Made by a program: the position numbers and the translations under genes. The notes beneath the pieces were generated by a model. The model did not search any database. It was not told the DNA's origin and was given only the letters and a program-made list of their open reading frames with translations. A stretch of 64,000 bases of DNA, taken from NCBI RefSeq assembly GCF_027158205.1, contig NZ_JAPVLU010000007.1, positions 174,486-238,485 of the forward strand. The letters run 5' to 3'. Numbering within the stretch: position 1 is the first letter of the stretch; each line of letters opens with the position of its first letter. The DNA is from Streptomyces sp. H39-S7. GTDB taxonomy: Bacteria > Actinomycetota > Actinomycetes > Streptomycetales > Streptomycetaceae. This document shows, in pieces, positions 42,487 to 51,335 of the stretch.

Positions 42487-45473
42487 ACCCGATCGCCGTT
42501 CTCGGCCTGGACTGCCGCTTCCCAGGAGCCCCCGACCCGGGGGCTTACTGGGACCTGCTCGCCGCCGGAGCCGACGGCGTGGGGCCGAGACCCGCCTCCC
42601 GCCGGGTCGGGGACACCCGACGGGCGAACGGACCCGTGGCACGGCCCGACGGTGGATTCATCGACGACGCCGACGCGTTCGACCACGCCTTCTTCGGCAT
42701 CGGCCGCGCCGAGGCCGCCGCCATGGACCCGCAGCAGCGGCTGCTGCTGCAGACCGCCTGGCGCGCCCTTGAGGACGCCGGCATCAACCCCAGGAGCCTG
42801 GCCGGCAGCGGCACCGGCATCTACGTGGGCGCCATGGCCGACGACTGGTCCCGGCTGCGGCTGGCCGACGACGCGGCGATCACCCCGCGCACCGGCACCG
42901 GAGCCGGCCGGGCGATCCTGGCCAACCGGCTCTCGTACCAGCTGGACCTGCGCGGCCCCAGCCTCACCGTCGACTCCGCCTGCTCCTCCGCGCTGATCGC
43001 CGTGCACCTGGCGATGGGCGCGCTGCTGTCCGGCGAATGCGACATCGCCCTGGCCTGCGGGGTCAACCTGGTGATGTCCGACGTCCTGGACGAGATCTAC
43101 GGACAGTCGGGACTCGCCGCCCCGGACGGCCGCTGCAAACCCTTCGGCGCGCAGGCCGACGGCATCGGCCGCGCCGAGGGCGTCGGCGCCGTCGTGCTGC
43201 AGCGGCTGGCGGGCGCCCGTGCGGAGGGCCGTCCGGTCCGGGCGCTGCTGCTGGGCAGCGCCGTCAACCAGGACGGTCGCAGCAACGGCATCATGGCCCC
43301 GTCCCGGCGCGCCCAGCGCGAGGTGATCCAGGCCGCCTGCCGGCGCGCCGGGGTCGAACCGCAGCGGGTCGGCTGGGTCGAGGCGCACGGCACCGGCACC
43401 CCGGTCGGCGACCTCATCGAGGCCCGCGCGCTCGGCGACGTGTACGGCGGAATGCGCCCGGAGCCCTGCGCGATCAGCTCGGTGAAGGGCAACATCGGCC
43501 ACGCCGAGGGCGCGTCGGGCATCGCGGGCCTGATCAAGGTCGTGCTGGCGCTGGAGCACCGGCTGGTCCCGCCGGTCAGGACCGCAGGGGGCGAGCACCC
43601 GGGACTCGACCTGTCCTCGCACGGCCTGCGGCTGCTGACCGACCCGCTGCCGCTGTCCGAGGGCGAGATGCTCGCGGCCGTCTCCAGCTTCGGCATGGGC
43701 GGCAGCAACGCCCATGTGGTGCTGTCCTCCGTGCCCCGCCCGGCCCCCGCGACCGTGCGGAACGGCGACGCCGAGGACGCCAAGGACGCCGAGGACAGCG
43801 AGAGCGGCGAGAGCGGCGAGAGCGGAGAGCACCCCGGCGTGTTCACCCTGACCGCGCCCAGCGCCGAGGCGCTGCGCCGCAACCTCGTGGTCCAGGCCCG
43901 GTCGCTCGCCGCCCGCGCCCAGGAGCCCGTCACCCCGCTGTGCTGGACCAGCAACCTGACCCGTACCGGTATGGCGCACCGGATCGCGATCCCCGCCGAG
44001 GACACCGCCGGACTGGCCGCCGCCCTGGACGCCGCCGCGGAGGCGGGGGAGGGCGTGCAGGAACCGCCGGAACCCCCGGTCGTGGCGTTCCTCTACACCG
44101 GCCAGGGCGCCCAGTACCCGGGGATGACCGGACGGCTGTACCGCGAGTCGCCGCTCTACCGGCACTACCTCGACGAGGCCTCCCGCGCCCTGGAACCGCA
44201 CCTCGGCGAATCGATCACCGAACTGCTGCTCGGCCGCGACGAGCGGGTGCACCGCACCGGCTGGACCCAGCCGGCCGTCTTCGCCGTGCAGTACGCCCTG
44301 ACCGGATATTTGCAGGAGCTGGGCGTGCGGCCCGGCGCCGTACTGGGGCACAGCATCGGCGAGTTCGCGGCGGCGGTGGCCGCCGGTGCGCTCGGTCTGC
44401 GGGACGCGGCGGCGCTCGTCGCGGCCCGCGGAGCCGCGATGGAGGCACTGCCGGAGGGCGGTGGGATGCTCGCGGTGCGGGCACACCCCGACGACCTGCG
44501 CGAACTCCTGGCGGGCGAACCGCTGGTGGGCCTGGGAGCCGCCAACGGCGCCGCCGCGTCGGTGCTCTCCGGCGACCTGACGGCGCTGGCCCGGATCCGC
44601 GAGCAGCTCGCGGCGCGCGGGGTGGGCTGCACCCCGCTGAAGGTCTCGCACGCCTTCCACTCGGTCCTGATGGACCCAGTGCTGCCCGGCTTCCGCAGGA
44701 CGGCCGACCGGATCACCGCGGGGGAACCGCGGCTGCCGTTCTTCTCGACCGTCCGCGGCGCGCTGCTCGCCGGCCGGCCGCTCGACGCCGACTACTGGTG
44801 CGAGCACATCACCGGCACGGTCCGCTTCGCCGACGCCGCCACCGCGCTGCTGGGCTCCGAGGCCACCCACCTCGTCGAGATCGGCCCCAAGCCCGTCCTG
44901 CTGCCGCTGGCCCGGCGGCTGCCCGGCGGCAGCGGGCTGTCCGGGATCTCGGTGGTCCGCGACGCCCACAGCGGTGCGCTGGCCGCGGCCGAGGCGGCGG
45001 CCGCGCTCTACACGGCCGGGGTCGACATCCGCTGGGAGCGGCTCTACCGCCGTGAGGACAAGGTCCACGCCCGGCTGGCGCCGCAGAGTTTCGACACGAC
45101 GGCCCGGTTCTGGCACGAGCCCCCCAGGCCCGCGGCGGCGCCGGCCGGTGAGCCGGGGAGCCCGGTCCTTTCGCTGGTGCGTGCGGAGCCCGGCTCACGG
45201 GCACCCCGGCGCGACGGCGGCGGGCTCGCCGAGGCGGTGCGCGGGACGGTCGCCGGCATCACCGGCGCCGAGGAGGGCACCCTGCGCGACGACGACCGGT
45301 TCTACGACGACCTGGGCTTCGACTCGGTGATGTTCATGGAGCTCAAGTACCGGCTGGAGGAGGCCGTACCGGCACTGGGCGAACTGTCGATCCCGGAGAT
45401 GATGTCGAGCCTGGTCTCGGTGACGACCCTCATCGGCTATCTGCGCGAGCAGCTCGCCCGGGTCCCCGCCTGA
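42483..45473 (+). CDS. Type I polyketide synthase, KS-AT-ACP
   Basis: A 996-residue single-module synthase. The KS (about 1-420) has the active-site Cys in DSACSSA, HGTGTPVGD and KGNIGHAEG. The AT (about 520-830) has GHSIGEFAAA and a specificity box with HAFHS, which indicates malonyl-CoA. A C-terminal ACP has LGFDSVMFMEL. There is no KR, DH or ER domain and no integrated thioesterase. An Asp/Ser/Gly repeat linker (around 43770-43830) joins KS and AT. It should extend a starter acyl chain by malonate units, perhaps iteratively; any reduction would need partners in trans. The GTG start overlaps the ACP stop and the next gene starts within its stop (TGATG). Confidence 0.95.
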   Translation: MNPIAVLGLDCRFPGAPDPGAYWDLLAAGADGVGPRPASRRVGDTRRANGPVARPDGGFIDDADAFDHAFFGIGRAEAAAMDPQQRLLLQTAWRALEDAGINPRSLAGSGTGIYVGAMADDWSRLRLADDAAITPRTGTGAGRAILANRLSYQLDLRGPSLTVDSACSSALIAVHLAMGALLSGECDIALACGVNLVMSDVLDEIYGQSGLAAPDGRCKPFGAQADGIGRAEGVGAVVLQRLAGARAEGRPVRALLLGSAVNQDGRSNGIMAPSRRAQREVIQAACRRAGVEPQRVGWVEAHGTGTPVGDLIEARALGDVYGGMRPEPCAISSVKGNIGHAEGASGIAGLIKVVLALEHRLVPPVRTAGGEHPGLDLSSHGLRLLTDPLPLSEGEMLAAVSSFGMGGSNAHVVLSSVPRPAPATVRNGDAEDAKDAEDSESGESGESGEHPGVFTLTAPSAEALRRNLVVQARSLAARAQEPVTPLCWTSNLTRTGMAHRIAIPAEDTAGLAAALDAAAEAGEGVQEPPEPPVVAFLYTGQGAQYPGMTGRLYRESPLYRHYLDEASRALEPHLGESITELLLGRDERVHRTGWTQPAVFAVQYALTGYLQELGVRPGAVLGHSIGEFAAAVAAGALGLRDAAALVAARGAAMEALPEGGGMLAVRAHPDDLRELLAGEPLVGLGAANGAAASVLSGDLTALARIREQLAARGVGCTPLKVSHAFHSVLMDPVLPGFRRTADRITAGEPRLPFFSTVRGALLAGRPLDADYWCEHITGTVRFADAATALLGSEATHLVEIGPKPVLLPLARRLPGGSGLSGISVVRDAHSGALAAAEAAAALYTAGVDIRWERLYRREDKVHARLAPQSFDTTARFWHEPPRPAAAPAGEPGSPVLSLVRAEPGSRAPRRDGGGLAEAVRGTVAGITGAEEGTLRDDDRFYDDLGFDSVMFMELKYRLEEAVPALGELSIPEMMSSLVSVTTLIGYLREQLARVPA

Positions 45474-46534
45474 TGGCCGGGCGCCCGCCCGTGGAGCCCG
45501 GCATGCACCTGCTCGCGGCGGCCACCGCGCTGCCCGGCCCGGCGATCGGCAACGAGGTGCTGGCCGGGCGGCTCGGGCTGTCCGCCGAGTGGGTGGAGAT
45601 GTTCATCGGCACCCGGACCCGGCACTTCGCCCGGGACCTCGCGGGCGGCGTCGGCTTCCTGCTGGCCGACCTGTGCGAACAAGCCACCCTGCGCTGCCTG
45701 GAGCGGGCCGGTCTGACCGTGCGGGACCTGTCCTTCGTGGTGCTGGCCACCGCGACCCCGGACGCCCTGATGCCCACCACGGCCGCCGTCGTCGCGGACC
45801 GGCTGGGCGCCGCGGGCATCCCGGCCTACCAGCTGCAGTCGGGCTGCTCCGGCGCCGTCCAGGCGTTCACCCTCGCCGAAGCGCTGCTGGCCCAGCAGCC
45901 CACCGGGGCCGGCGGCGGGCCGTACGGGCTGGTGCTCGGCGGGGACGTCTGCGCCAAGCACCTCGATCTGGAGCAGGACTTCCGGCGGATGCCGCCCGCC
46001 CAGCTCGTCAACTACGTGATCTTCGGCGACGGTGCGGGCGCCGCCGTGGTGAGCGCCGCGCCGGGACCCGGCAGCGCCGCCTTCCACGGGCTCGGCAACC
46101 GCCTCGCCCTGCCGGGACAGCCGCCGGGCCAGCACGTCGAGTGGTACGGGGCCGCCGACCGCGACAGCGCGCTGCCGCCGGTCTCCGAGGACTACAAGGC
46201 CGTCGAGTGCCTGGTCCCGGAGCTGGGCCAGCGGGTCTGCGCCGACCTGCTGGACTCCCTCGGCTGGTCCGCGTCCGACCTCGGCTACCTGCTGCCACCG
46301 CAGCTCGGCGGGCTGATGACCCGGCGGATCACGGCGGCGCTCCGCGAGCGGCTCGGCGTGGAGAAGGCGGTCGAGATCTCCTGCGTCGCCGACACCGGGA
46401 ACACCGGCAACGCCCTCGTGTTCAGCCAGTTGGAAGACCTGCTGCCGCTGCTGACCCCGGGCGCGCGGGCGCTGTGCGCCTGTGTCGAGTCCAGCCGCTG
46501 GATATCGGCCGGCTTCGCCCTGGAGGCGTCATGA
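45473..46534 (+). CDS. KASIII-like ketoacyl-ACP synthase, His of triad replaced
   Basis: A 353-residue thiolase-fold protein of the FabH family. The nucleophile Cys125 is in QLQSGCSGA and Asn310 is in DTGNTGN. The usual catalytic His (VPHQAN) is replaced: the segment reads LLPPQLGG with Pro276. Altered members of this family in secondary metabolism catalyse C-C/C-O closure in tetronates or acyl transfer rather than normal initiation. With the following ACP, E2-type acyltransferase and alpha/beta hydrolase it recreates most of the known tetronate-finishing set, but no FkbH-like glyceryl enzyme is seen. Its ATG overlaps the synthase stop. Confidence 0.85.
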   Translation: MAGRPPVEPGMHLLAAATALPGPAIGNEVLAGRLGLSAEWVEMFIGTRTRHFARDLAGGVGFLLADLCEQATLRCLERAGLTVRDLSFVVLATATPDALMPTTAAVVADRLGAAGIPAYQLQSGCSGAVQAFTLAEALLAQQPTGAGGGPYGLVLGGDVCAKHLDLEQDFRRMPPAQLVNYVIFGDGAGAAVVSAAPGPGSAAFHGLGNRLALPGQPPGQHVEWYGAADRDSALPPVSEDYKAVECLVPELGQRVCADLLDSLGWSASDLGYLLPPQLGGLMTRRITAALRERLGVEKAVEISCVADTGNTGNALVFSQLEDLLPLLTPGARALCACVESSRWISAGFALEAS

Positions 46535-46575
46535 GGACCGTGCACCACACACGGGTGAAGGAGGAGGCACAGTGA
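46531..46575 (+). other. 14-codon bridge ORF between KASIII-like gene and second ACP
   Basis: ATGA at the KASIII-like stop opens MRTVHHTRVKEEAQ, whose TGA lies in the GTGA start of the next ACP. It also contains the AAGGAGGAGG ribosome site for that ACP. It probably only keeps ribosomes on the message; a functional peptide is not supported. Confidence 0.25.
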
Positions 46576-46799
46576 CAGGAGTCGAGGACATGATCACCCT
46601 GCTCAACCGGGAGCTGGGACTCCTCCTGCGCCCGGAGGACGCCGGGGAACCCCTGGAATCCCTGCCGGGCTGGGACTCGCTGCTGCTGTTCCGGCTCGTC
46701 GCGGTGCTGGAGGAGGAGGCCGGGCGCCCGCTGCCGGTCGCCGAGGTCGTCACGGCCGGCAGTCTCGCCGAGATCCACGCGCTGGCGGTGGGGCTGTGA
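46572..46799 (+). CDS. Acyl carrier protein (second, stand-alone)
   Basis: A 75-residue ACP with attachment site LPGWDSLLLFRLVAVLEEE. The WDS context is typical of small carrier proteins that hold a short or polar unit, as in tetronate pathways where an ACP carries a glyceryl group. Start GTG at 46572 has a very strong AAGGAGGAGG. It overlaps the next gene by four bases (GTGA). It is clearly different from the longer ACP at 42079 and the synthase ACP, so three carriers operate in this operon. Confidence 0.92.
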   Translation: MTGVEDMITLLNRELGLLLRPEDAGEPLESLPGWDSLLLFRLVAVLEEEAGRPLPVAEVVTAGSLAEIHALAVGL

Positions 46800-47692
46800 C
46801 GCGGCGAGCCGCGTCCGGCCGGGACACGGCACGCCAGGACACGGCGGGGGCCGACCGGGCCCGCCGCCACACCCGGTACTTCCTACGGTGGGCCCGTGCC
46901 GCCGCGCCCGTGCACCTGGGCGCGGACATCGACATGTCCGGCGTCCAGGAGCACCGGGCGGCGGCCCGCGCCGACGGCCGCCGGTACTCCGTGGTGAGTT
47001 ATCTGCTGTACGCGGCGGGGCAGGTACTGGCCGCCCACCCGGAGGCCAACGCGACGACGGCCGGCGGGATCGTGCCGCGCACACTGCGCTACGAACGGGT
47101 GCACGCGAAGCTTGCCCTCGACAGCGGAGCCGCCGACGAGGGCCGGCGCGCGGTACGGGTGGCGGTGCTGCCCGACGTGGACCGGCTGGACCTGGCCGCG
47201 ATCCAGCAACTCGTCGACCGCTACCGGAACGGAGCCGCCGAGGACCTGCCGGGGGCGGAGGGGGTGCGCCGGCTCGGCCGGCTGCCGCCGCCGCTCGGGC
47301 ACCTCGCCTTCCGGACGGCCGTGAGCAGCCGGGCCCGCCGGGCCGAGCTGCTCGGGACCGTGGCGGTCAGCTCTCTCGGCCACCGCAGGGTGGACACCTT
47401 CCACTCCTACGGTGGTACCGCGGTCACGCTGACCGCGGGCCGGATCGCCGATGTTCCGGTGGCCCGTGCGACGCGAGTCGCCGTGGCGCCGGTGATGCGC
47501 CTGGGTCTGACCTTCGACCACCGCGTGCTCGACGGCGCGGCGGCCGCCGATGTACTGGACGACCTGGCACTACTCCTGGAGGCATGCGATGCCGCTCTTC
47601 CCGGGGGGTGGGACGCCCCCCAACGCCGTTCCGGTGATCGGCCGGCCCATCAGGGTGACCAGTCCGGAAGGCCCGTGGCACCGCGTGGTTGA
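46796..47692 (+). CDS. E2-type (2-oxo acid dehydrogenase) acyltransferase without lipoyl domain
   Basis: A 298-residue protein with the chloramphenicol-acetyltransferase/E2 catalytic fold. The HxxxDG motif is FDHRVLDGAAAADVL (His242), with earlier segments RRYSVVSYLLYAAGQVLAAHPEANA. It lacks lipoyl and E3-binding domains, so it is not part of a keto-acid dehydrogenase. In agglomerin-type tetronate biosynthesis such an enzyme acetylates a hydroxymethyl group, which a partner hydrolase-fold enzyme then eliminates as acetate. An alternative is acyl transfer onto another acceptor, for example the peptide half of this cluster. Both are inference. Confidence 0.82.
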   Translation: MTRRAASGRDTARQDTAGADRARRHTRYFLRWARAAAPVHLGADIDMSGVQEHRAAARADGRRYSVVSYLLYAAGQVLAAHPEANATTAGGIVPRTLRYERVHAKLALDSGAADEGRRAVRVAVLPDVDRLDLAAIQQLVDRYRNGAAEDLPGAEGVRRLGRLPPPLGHLAFRTAVSSRARRAELLGTVAVSSLGHRRVDTFHSYGGTAVTLTAGRIADVPVARATRVAVAPVMRLGLTFDHRVLDGAAAADVLDDLALLLEACDAALPGGWDAPQRRSGDRPAHQGDQSGRPVAPRG

Positions 47693-48512
47693 AGCGCTCA
47701 ACGAGCGCGGCAGCGTCATGGTCCACGCCCTGCTGTCGGACTGGGTTCCCGAGAACCTCGACGACCCGGAGCTGCGCCCGGTGCTCGGCCGGGACTGGCA
47801 CCGGTACCAGGCGATGCGCCACCACCACGTGCGCGAGCGCTTCGCGGCCTCCCGGCTGCTGCTCAAACACGTGGCGGCCCAGGCGATCCAGGCCCCGCCC
47901 GCCACCGTGGAGCTGGCCTACAAGCCCGGCGGCCGCCCCTACCTGCGCGGCTGCGACCAGATCGACATCAGCCTCAGCCACACCGAGGAACTGCTGCTGG
48001 TCGGCATCACCCGGCGCGGCTGGATCGGGGTGGACGCCGAGTTGGAGGACCGCTCCATGCTGGTCTCGGGCATCGAGCGGCAGGTGTGCACCCCGTACGA
48101 GCGCACCATGCTGTCCCAGGTCCGGGAGAGCGACCGCAACCAGGAGATGGTGCGGCTGTGGACGCTGAAGGAGGCGTACAGCAAGGCCATCGGGCAGGGC
48201 ATGCGGTTCCGGTTCAACGAGTTCGGCTTCGGCCCCAGCGGCCATCCCGTCCAAGTACTCAGACCGGACGGGTCGCCGGGAACCGGTGAGGAGTGGGCGT
48301 TCGGCACCTGCCGCGTCGAAGGCCGCTACACCGCCAGCTGGGCGCTGTACGACGCGGGATTCGGCGACACCGACGACACCCGCGCCGGCACCATGCTCGA
48401 CGAGGGGCTGGTCACCACGCTGCTGCACCAGTCGTCGGAGTCGCCGCAGCCGGCCGTCGAACCCACCACCGCGACGGACGTGCCGCTGACCGGAGCCGGA
48501 GTGGCGGCATGA
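47589..48512 (+). CDS. Sfp-type 4'-phosphopantetheinyl transferase
   Basis: A 307-residue PPTase with the two magnesium-binding motifs WIGVDAELEDR and WTLKEAYSKAIG, activating carrier proteins by attaching phosphopantetheine from CoA. It most likely serves the three ACPs of this operon. The start at 47589 has a GGAGG six bases before it but makes the gene overlap the previous one by 104 bases; GTG codons at 47655 or 47685, or ATG 47718, would shorten the overlap. It overlaps the next gene by four bases. Confidence 0.93.
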   Translation: MPLFPGGGTPPNAVPVIGRPIRVTSPEGPWHRVVEALNERGSVMVHALLSDWVPENLDDPELRPVLGRDWHRYQAMRHHHVRERFAASRLLLKHVAAQAIQAPPATVELAYKPGGRPYLRGCDQIDISLSHTEELLLVGITRRGWIGVDAELEDRSMLVSGIERQVCTPYERTMLSQVRESDRNQEMVRLWTLKEAYSKAIGQGMRFRFNEFGFGPSGHPVQVLRPDGSPGTGEEWAFGTCRVEGRYTASWALYDAGFGDTDDTRAGTMLDEGLVTTLLHQSSESPQPAVEPTTATDVPLTGAGVAA

Positions 48513-49780
48513 GCGGTCCGCCGCCCGTCGAGACGGACGTCGTCGTGGTCGGCGGGGGGCCGGCCGGACTGGCGCTGGCCCTGGCGCTGCTACGGCTCGG
48601 GGTGCGCACGACCGTGCTGGAGCGATCCGCCGGCGGCCGCCGCGACTTCCGCGGCGAGTCGCTGTCCCCGGACGGCGTCCGGTTACTGGACCGCTGCGGT
48701 GTCCTGGACCCGCTGCGCGCCATCGCCTTGCGGGTGCGCCGGCTGGAGGTCGCCGACGGCGGCAGGACCGTACTCGACGTCGGCTTCGAGTCCTTCCCCT
48801 ACCTGTACCGCTTTCCGCTGGAGATCCCGCAGTCCCTGCTCCTCGCGGAGCTCGAGGCCGCGGCAGGGCGCGAGGAGGGTTTCCTGATGCTGCGCGGGTG
48901 GACCGCGAAGGGTCTGCTGACCGCGGACGGCAGGACCACCGGCGTGCGGGCCGCGGGGCCCGGCGGGGCGGAGTGCGAGATCCGCGCCCGGCTCACCGTC
49001 GGCGCGGACGGCCGCTACGGCAAGGTCCGCAAACTCGCCGGACTCGCCGCCCACGTGCGGCCGCTGGACCGCGACGTGATCTGGATGCGACTGCCGCGCC
49101 CCGAGGAGTGGACGGACGCGGCCTACCGGATCCGGATCCGCGGCGACCGGCACGCCCTGCTGCTCCCCGACTCCGGCGGCACCGTCCGGGTGGGCCTCAA
49201 CATCCCCAAGGGCGGCCTGCGTGAACTGCGCCGGTCGGGGCTGGACGCGCTGCACGAGCGGCTCGGCGAACTCGCCCCGGAACTGGCCGGGCCCGCCCGG
49301 CAGACGCTGCGGGACTGGTCCGACACCGCGCTGCTGGACATCTTCAGCACCACCGTGCCGCGCTGGTCGGCGCCGGGCGCCGTCCTGATCGGCGACGCCG
49401 CGCACACCCTGTCGCCCGTCCTCGGCCAGGGCGTCAACCACGCCCTCGCCGACGCGGCGGCCCTCGCGCCGCTCGCGGCCGCCGCACTCCACAGCGGGGA
49501 ACCAGCCAACCTCGACCGCGCCACGGCACAGTTCCAGCGACAGCGGTCCCGCGAGGTGGCCCGCTCCCGGCGGCTGCAACTGCGCCAGGAACGGATCTTC
49601 ACCTGGTCGGCGCCGGCCGCCGTGGCGGTGCGCCGCCGCGTCTACCGGGCGCTCGACGCCTCCGCCCTGCTGCGCGCCCGGATGCTGGAGCCGGCGTACT
49701 TCGCCGGCCAGCGGGCCGAACGGGGAAGCGGCGCACGGCGCGACGACCACGACGAGCACGAGCAGGAGGCACGGACATGA
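48509..49780 (+). CDS. FAD-dependent monooxygenase/halogenase-fold oxidoreductase
   Basis: A 423-residue flavoprotein with the N-terminal dinucleotide motif VVVVGGGPAGLALALALL, the middle GADGRYGKVRK and the second FAD motif VLIGDAAHTLSPVLGQGVN. This is the PHBH/UbiH-type hydroxylase group. No Trp-halogenase signature (WxWxIP) is seen. The C-terminus is polar (DDHDEHEQEART). It probably hydroxylates or oxidises the polyketide-derived product. ATGA overlaps couple it to genes on both sides. Confidence 0.88.
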   Translation: MSGPPPVETDVVVVGGGPAGLALALALLRLGVRTTVLERSAGGRRDFRGESLSPDGVRLLDRCGVLDPLRAIALRVRRLEVADGGRTVLDVGFESFPYLYRFPLEIPQSLLLAELEAAAGREEGFLMLRGWTAKGLLTADGRTTGVRAAGPGGAECEIRARLTVGADGRYGKVRKLAGLAAHVRPLDRDVIWMRLPRPEEWTDAAYRIRIRGDRHALLLPDSGGTVRVGLNIPKGGLRELRRSGLDALHERLGELAPELAGPARQTLRDWSDTALLDIFSTTVPRWSAPGAVLIGDAAHTLSPVLGQGVNHALADAAALAPLAAAALHSGEPANLDRATAQFQRQRSREVARSRRLQLRQERIFTWSAPAAVAVRRRVYRALDASALLRARMLEPAYFAGQRAERGSGARRDDHDEHEQEART

Positions 49781-50853
49781 CCACACGGCTCGGTGCCGAC
49801 GACGCCATCGGCCTGGACGAACTGCGCGCACTGTCCCTGCTGCACGCGCAGGCCCAGGGCATCGAACCCGGCGCCGCCCGGGAGCTGCTGGCCCGGATCA
49901 CCGAGCCGTGGGGAGAGCGGCCGGGCTCCTGGGGACGCGTCTGGTGCGCGGAGGGCGACCGGCTCGCCGGTCAGGGCCTGCACCTGGAGGCCTCCCGCCA
50001 CTACGCGATGGCCCGCTTCCCCTACCCCGGGGACGGCACCCGCCAGGAGGCACAACTCCGCTGCGTCGCCGCGTTCGACACCTGGCGCGCCGAGCAGAAC
50101 GCCGGCATCGAGCGGCTGGAGGTCCCGCTGGAGGACGGCACCGCCGTCTGCTGGACCGCGGGGCTGTCGGCCACGGACCCGAAACCGCTGATCGTCGTCA
50201 TGGGCGGCATCGTCAGCGTCAAGGAGCAGTGGGCGCCCCTGCTGGTCCACGCCGAGGCGTTCGGCGTCGCGCTGGCCGTCACCGAACTGCCCGGCGTCGG
50301 CGAGAACACCGTGCCCTACGGGCCGCGCTCCCCGCGCATGCTCTCCGCGATCCTCGACGCGCTGTCCGGGAGGGCGAACGTGGGCCGCACCGCCGCCATC
50401 GCGCTCAGCTTCGGCGGCCATCTCGCGCTGCGCTGCGCCCTGGTGGACTCCCGGCTGGCCGGTGTCGCCACCGTCGGCGCCCCGCTGCGGCTGTTCTTCG
50501 AGGACGAGGCCTGGCAGCGCCAGGTACCCCGCACCACCCTCGCCGCGCTGGCCCACACCACAGGGGTGCCGCCGTCCCTCGTCTTCGGCTACACCCGGGG
50601 CTGGGGGCTCACCGACCAGGAGCTGGGCGCGCTGCGGATCCCCGTCCACTACATCGCGGCCCTGCGCGACGAGATCGTCCCGCTGGGCGAGGCCGCCGTG
50701 CTCCGCAGGGCGTCCGTCCCCGGCGAGGTGACGGTCCTCGACGACGTGCACGGCGCGCCCGCCCACCTCGATCAGACCCGCGGACTGCTGCTGGGAGCCG
50801 CGCTCGCCGCCGCCGCGCCCGCGCCGGCCGGCGCGGTACCGGAAGCCGCCTGA
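49777..50853 (+). CDS. Alpha/beta hydrolase (FrsA/DUF1100-like), possible eliminase
   Basis: A 358-residue alpha/beta hydrolase with an N-terminal helical cap (about residues 1-110). The nucleophile elbow is ALSFGGHLAL (Ser211); the acid is in ALRDEIVP and the His in DDVHGAPAHLD. It belongs to the group near FrsA and the tetronate enzymes that remove acetate to form an exocyclic double bond. Having it in the same operon as the E2-type acyltransferase and the KASIII-like enzyme supports an acylation-elimination step. A role as editing esterase is the main alternative. Confidence 0.82.
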   Translation: MTTRLGADDAIGLDELRALSLLHAQAQGIEPGAARELLARITEPWGERPGSWGRVWCAEGDRLAGQGLHLEASRHYAMARFPYPGDGTRQEAQLRCVAAFDTWRAEQNAGIERLEVPLEDGTAVCWTAGLSATDPKPLIVVMGGIVSVKEQWAPLLVHAEAFGVALAVTELPGVGENTVPYGPRSPRMLSAILDALSGRANVGRTAAIALSFGGHLALRCALVDSRLAGVATVGAPLRLFFEDEAWQRQVPRTTLAALAHTTGVPPSLVFGYTRGWGLTDQELGALRIPVHYIAALRDEIVPLGEAAVLRRASVPGEVTVLDDVHGAPAHLDQTRGLLLGAALAAAAPAPAGAVPEAA

Positions 50854-51335
50854 TGTCCCCGAACCCCGGCAGCGGAACCGTCCCGCCGGTCGCGCCCGCC
50901 GCCTCGCGGGGCCGGCTCCCGGACCGGTCGCCGGCCCCCGCCACCGCCCGCTGGAGCGGCGCCCCGGCCACCTGGGCGCACCGCCACCCGGCCGGGCGGG
51001 CGGTGAGCCTGGCGGTGGGCCTGGGCGCACTGGGCGGGGCGCTGGCGCTGGGCGGCAGGCGCGACCGGCTGCTGTGGTTCTGCGCGGTGGCCCCGGACAG
51101 CGCGCTGCTGCTCGGCATCGCCGGCGCGCCCACCTGGAACCGGATGCCGTCCTACGCGGTGCGCCCGTACAACGTGCTGCACTCGCCCGCGGTCCCCGCC
51201 GTCCTGCTGACGGCGGCGGCGCTCACCGGGCGCCGCCGCCTCGCCGTCGCGGGCCTGGCCTGGCTCGGACACATCGGCTGGGACCGTGCCTGCGGGTACG
51301 GACCGCGGGACGCGGCGGGCTACGTCACCAGGTGA
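50853..51335 (+). CDS. DUF4260-like small membrane protein
   Basis: A 160-residue protein with a Pro/Ala/Ser-rich N-terminus, three or four hydrophobic segments and the family C-terminus WLGHIGWDRACGYGPRDAAGY. DUF4260 proteins have no established function. The ATG overlaps the hydrolase stop (TGATG), so it is the last gene of the operon. Its 3' end overlaps the convergent P450 gene by 11 bases. Confidence 0.75.
   Translation: MSPNPGSGTVPPVAPAASRGRLPDRSPAPATARWSGAPATWAHRHPAGRAVSLAVGLGALGGALALGGRRDRLLWFCAVAPDSALLLGIAGAPTWNRMPSYAVRPYNVLHSPAVPAVLLTAAALTGRRRLAVAGLAWLGHIGWDRACGYGPRDAAGYVTR

Noticed and set aside
42369..45116. Open frame of 915 codons antisense to the polyketide synthase
   Set aside because: Shadow frame; the opposite strand has clear KS, AT and ACP motifs in order.
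42483..45473. Reductive domains within the polyketide synthase
   Set aside because: No KR (NADPH motif), DH or ER sequence is found between AT and ACP; the linker is too short.
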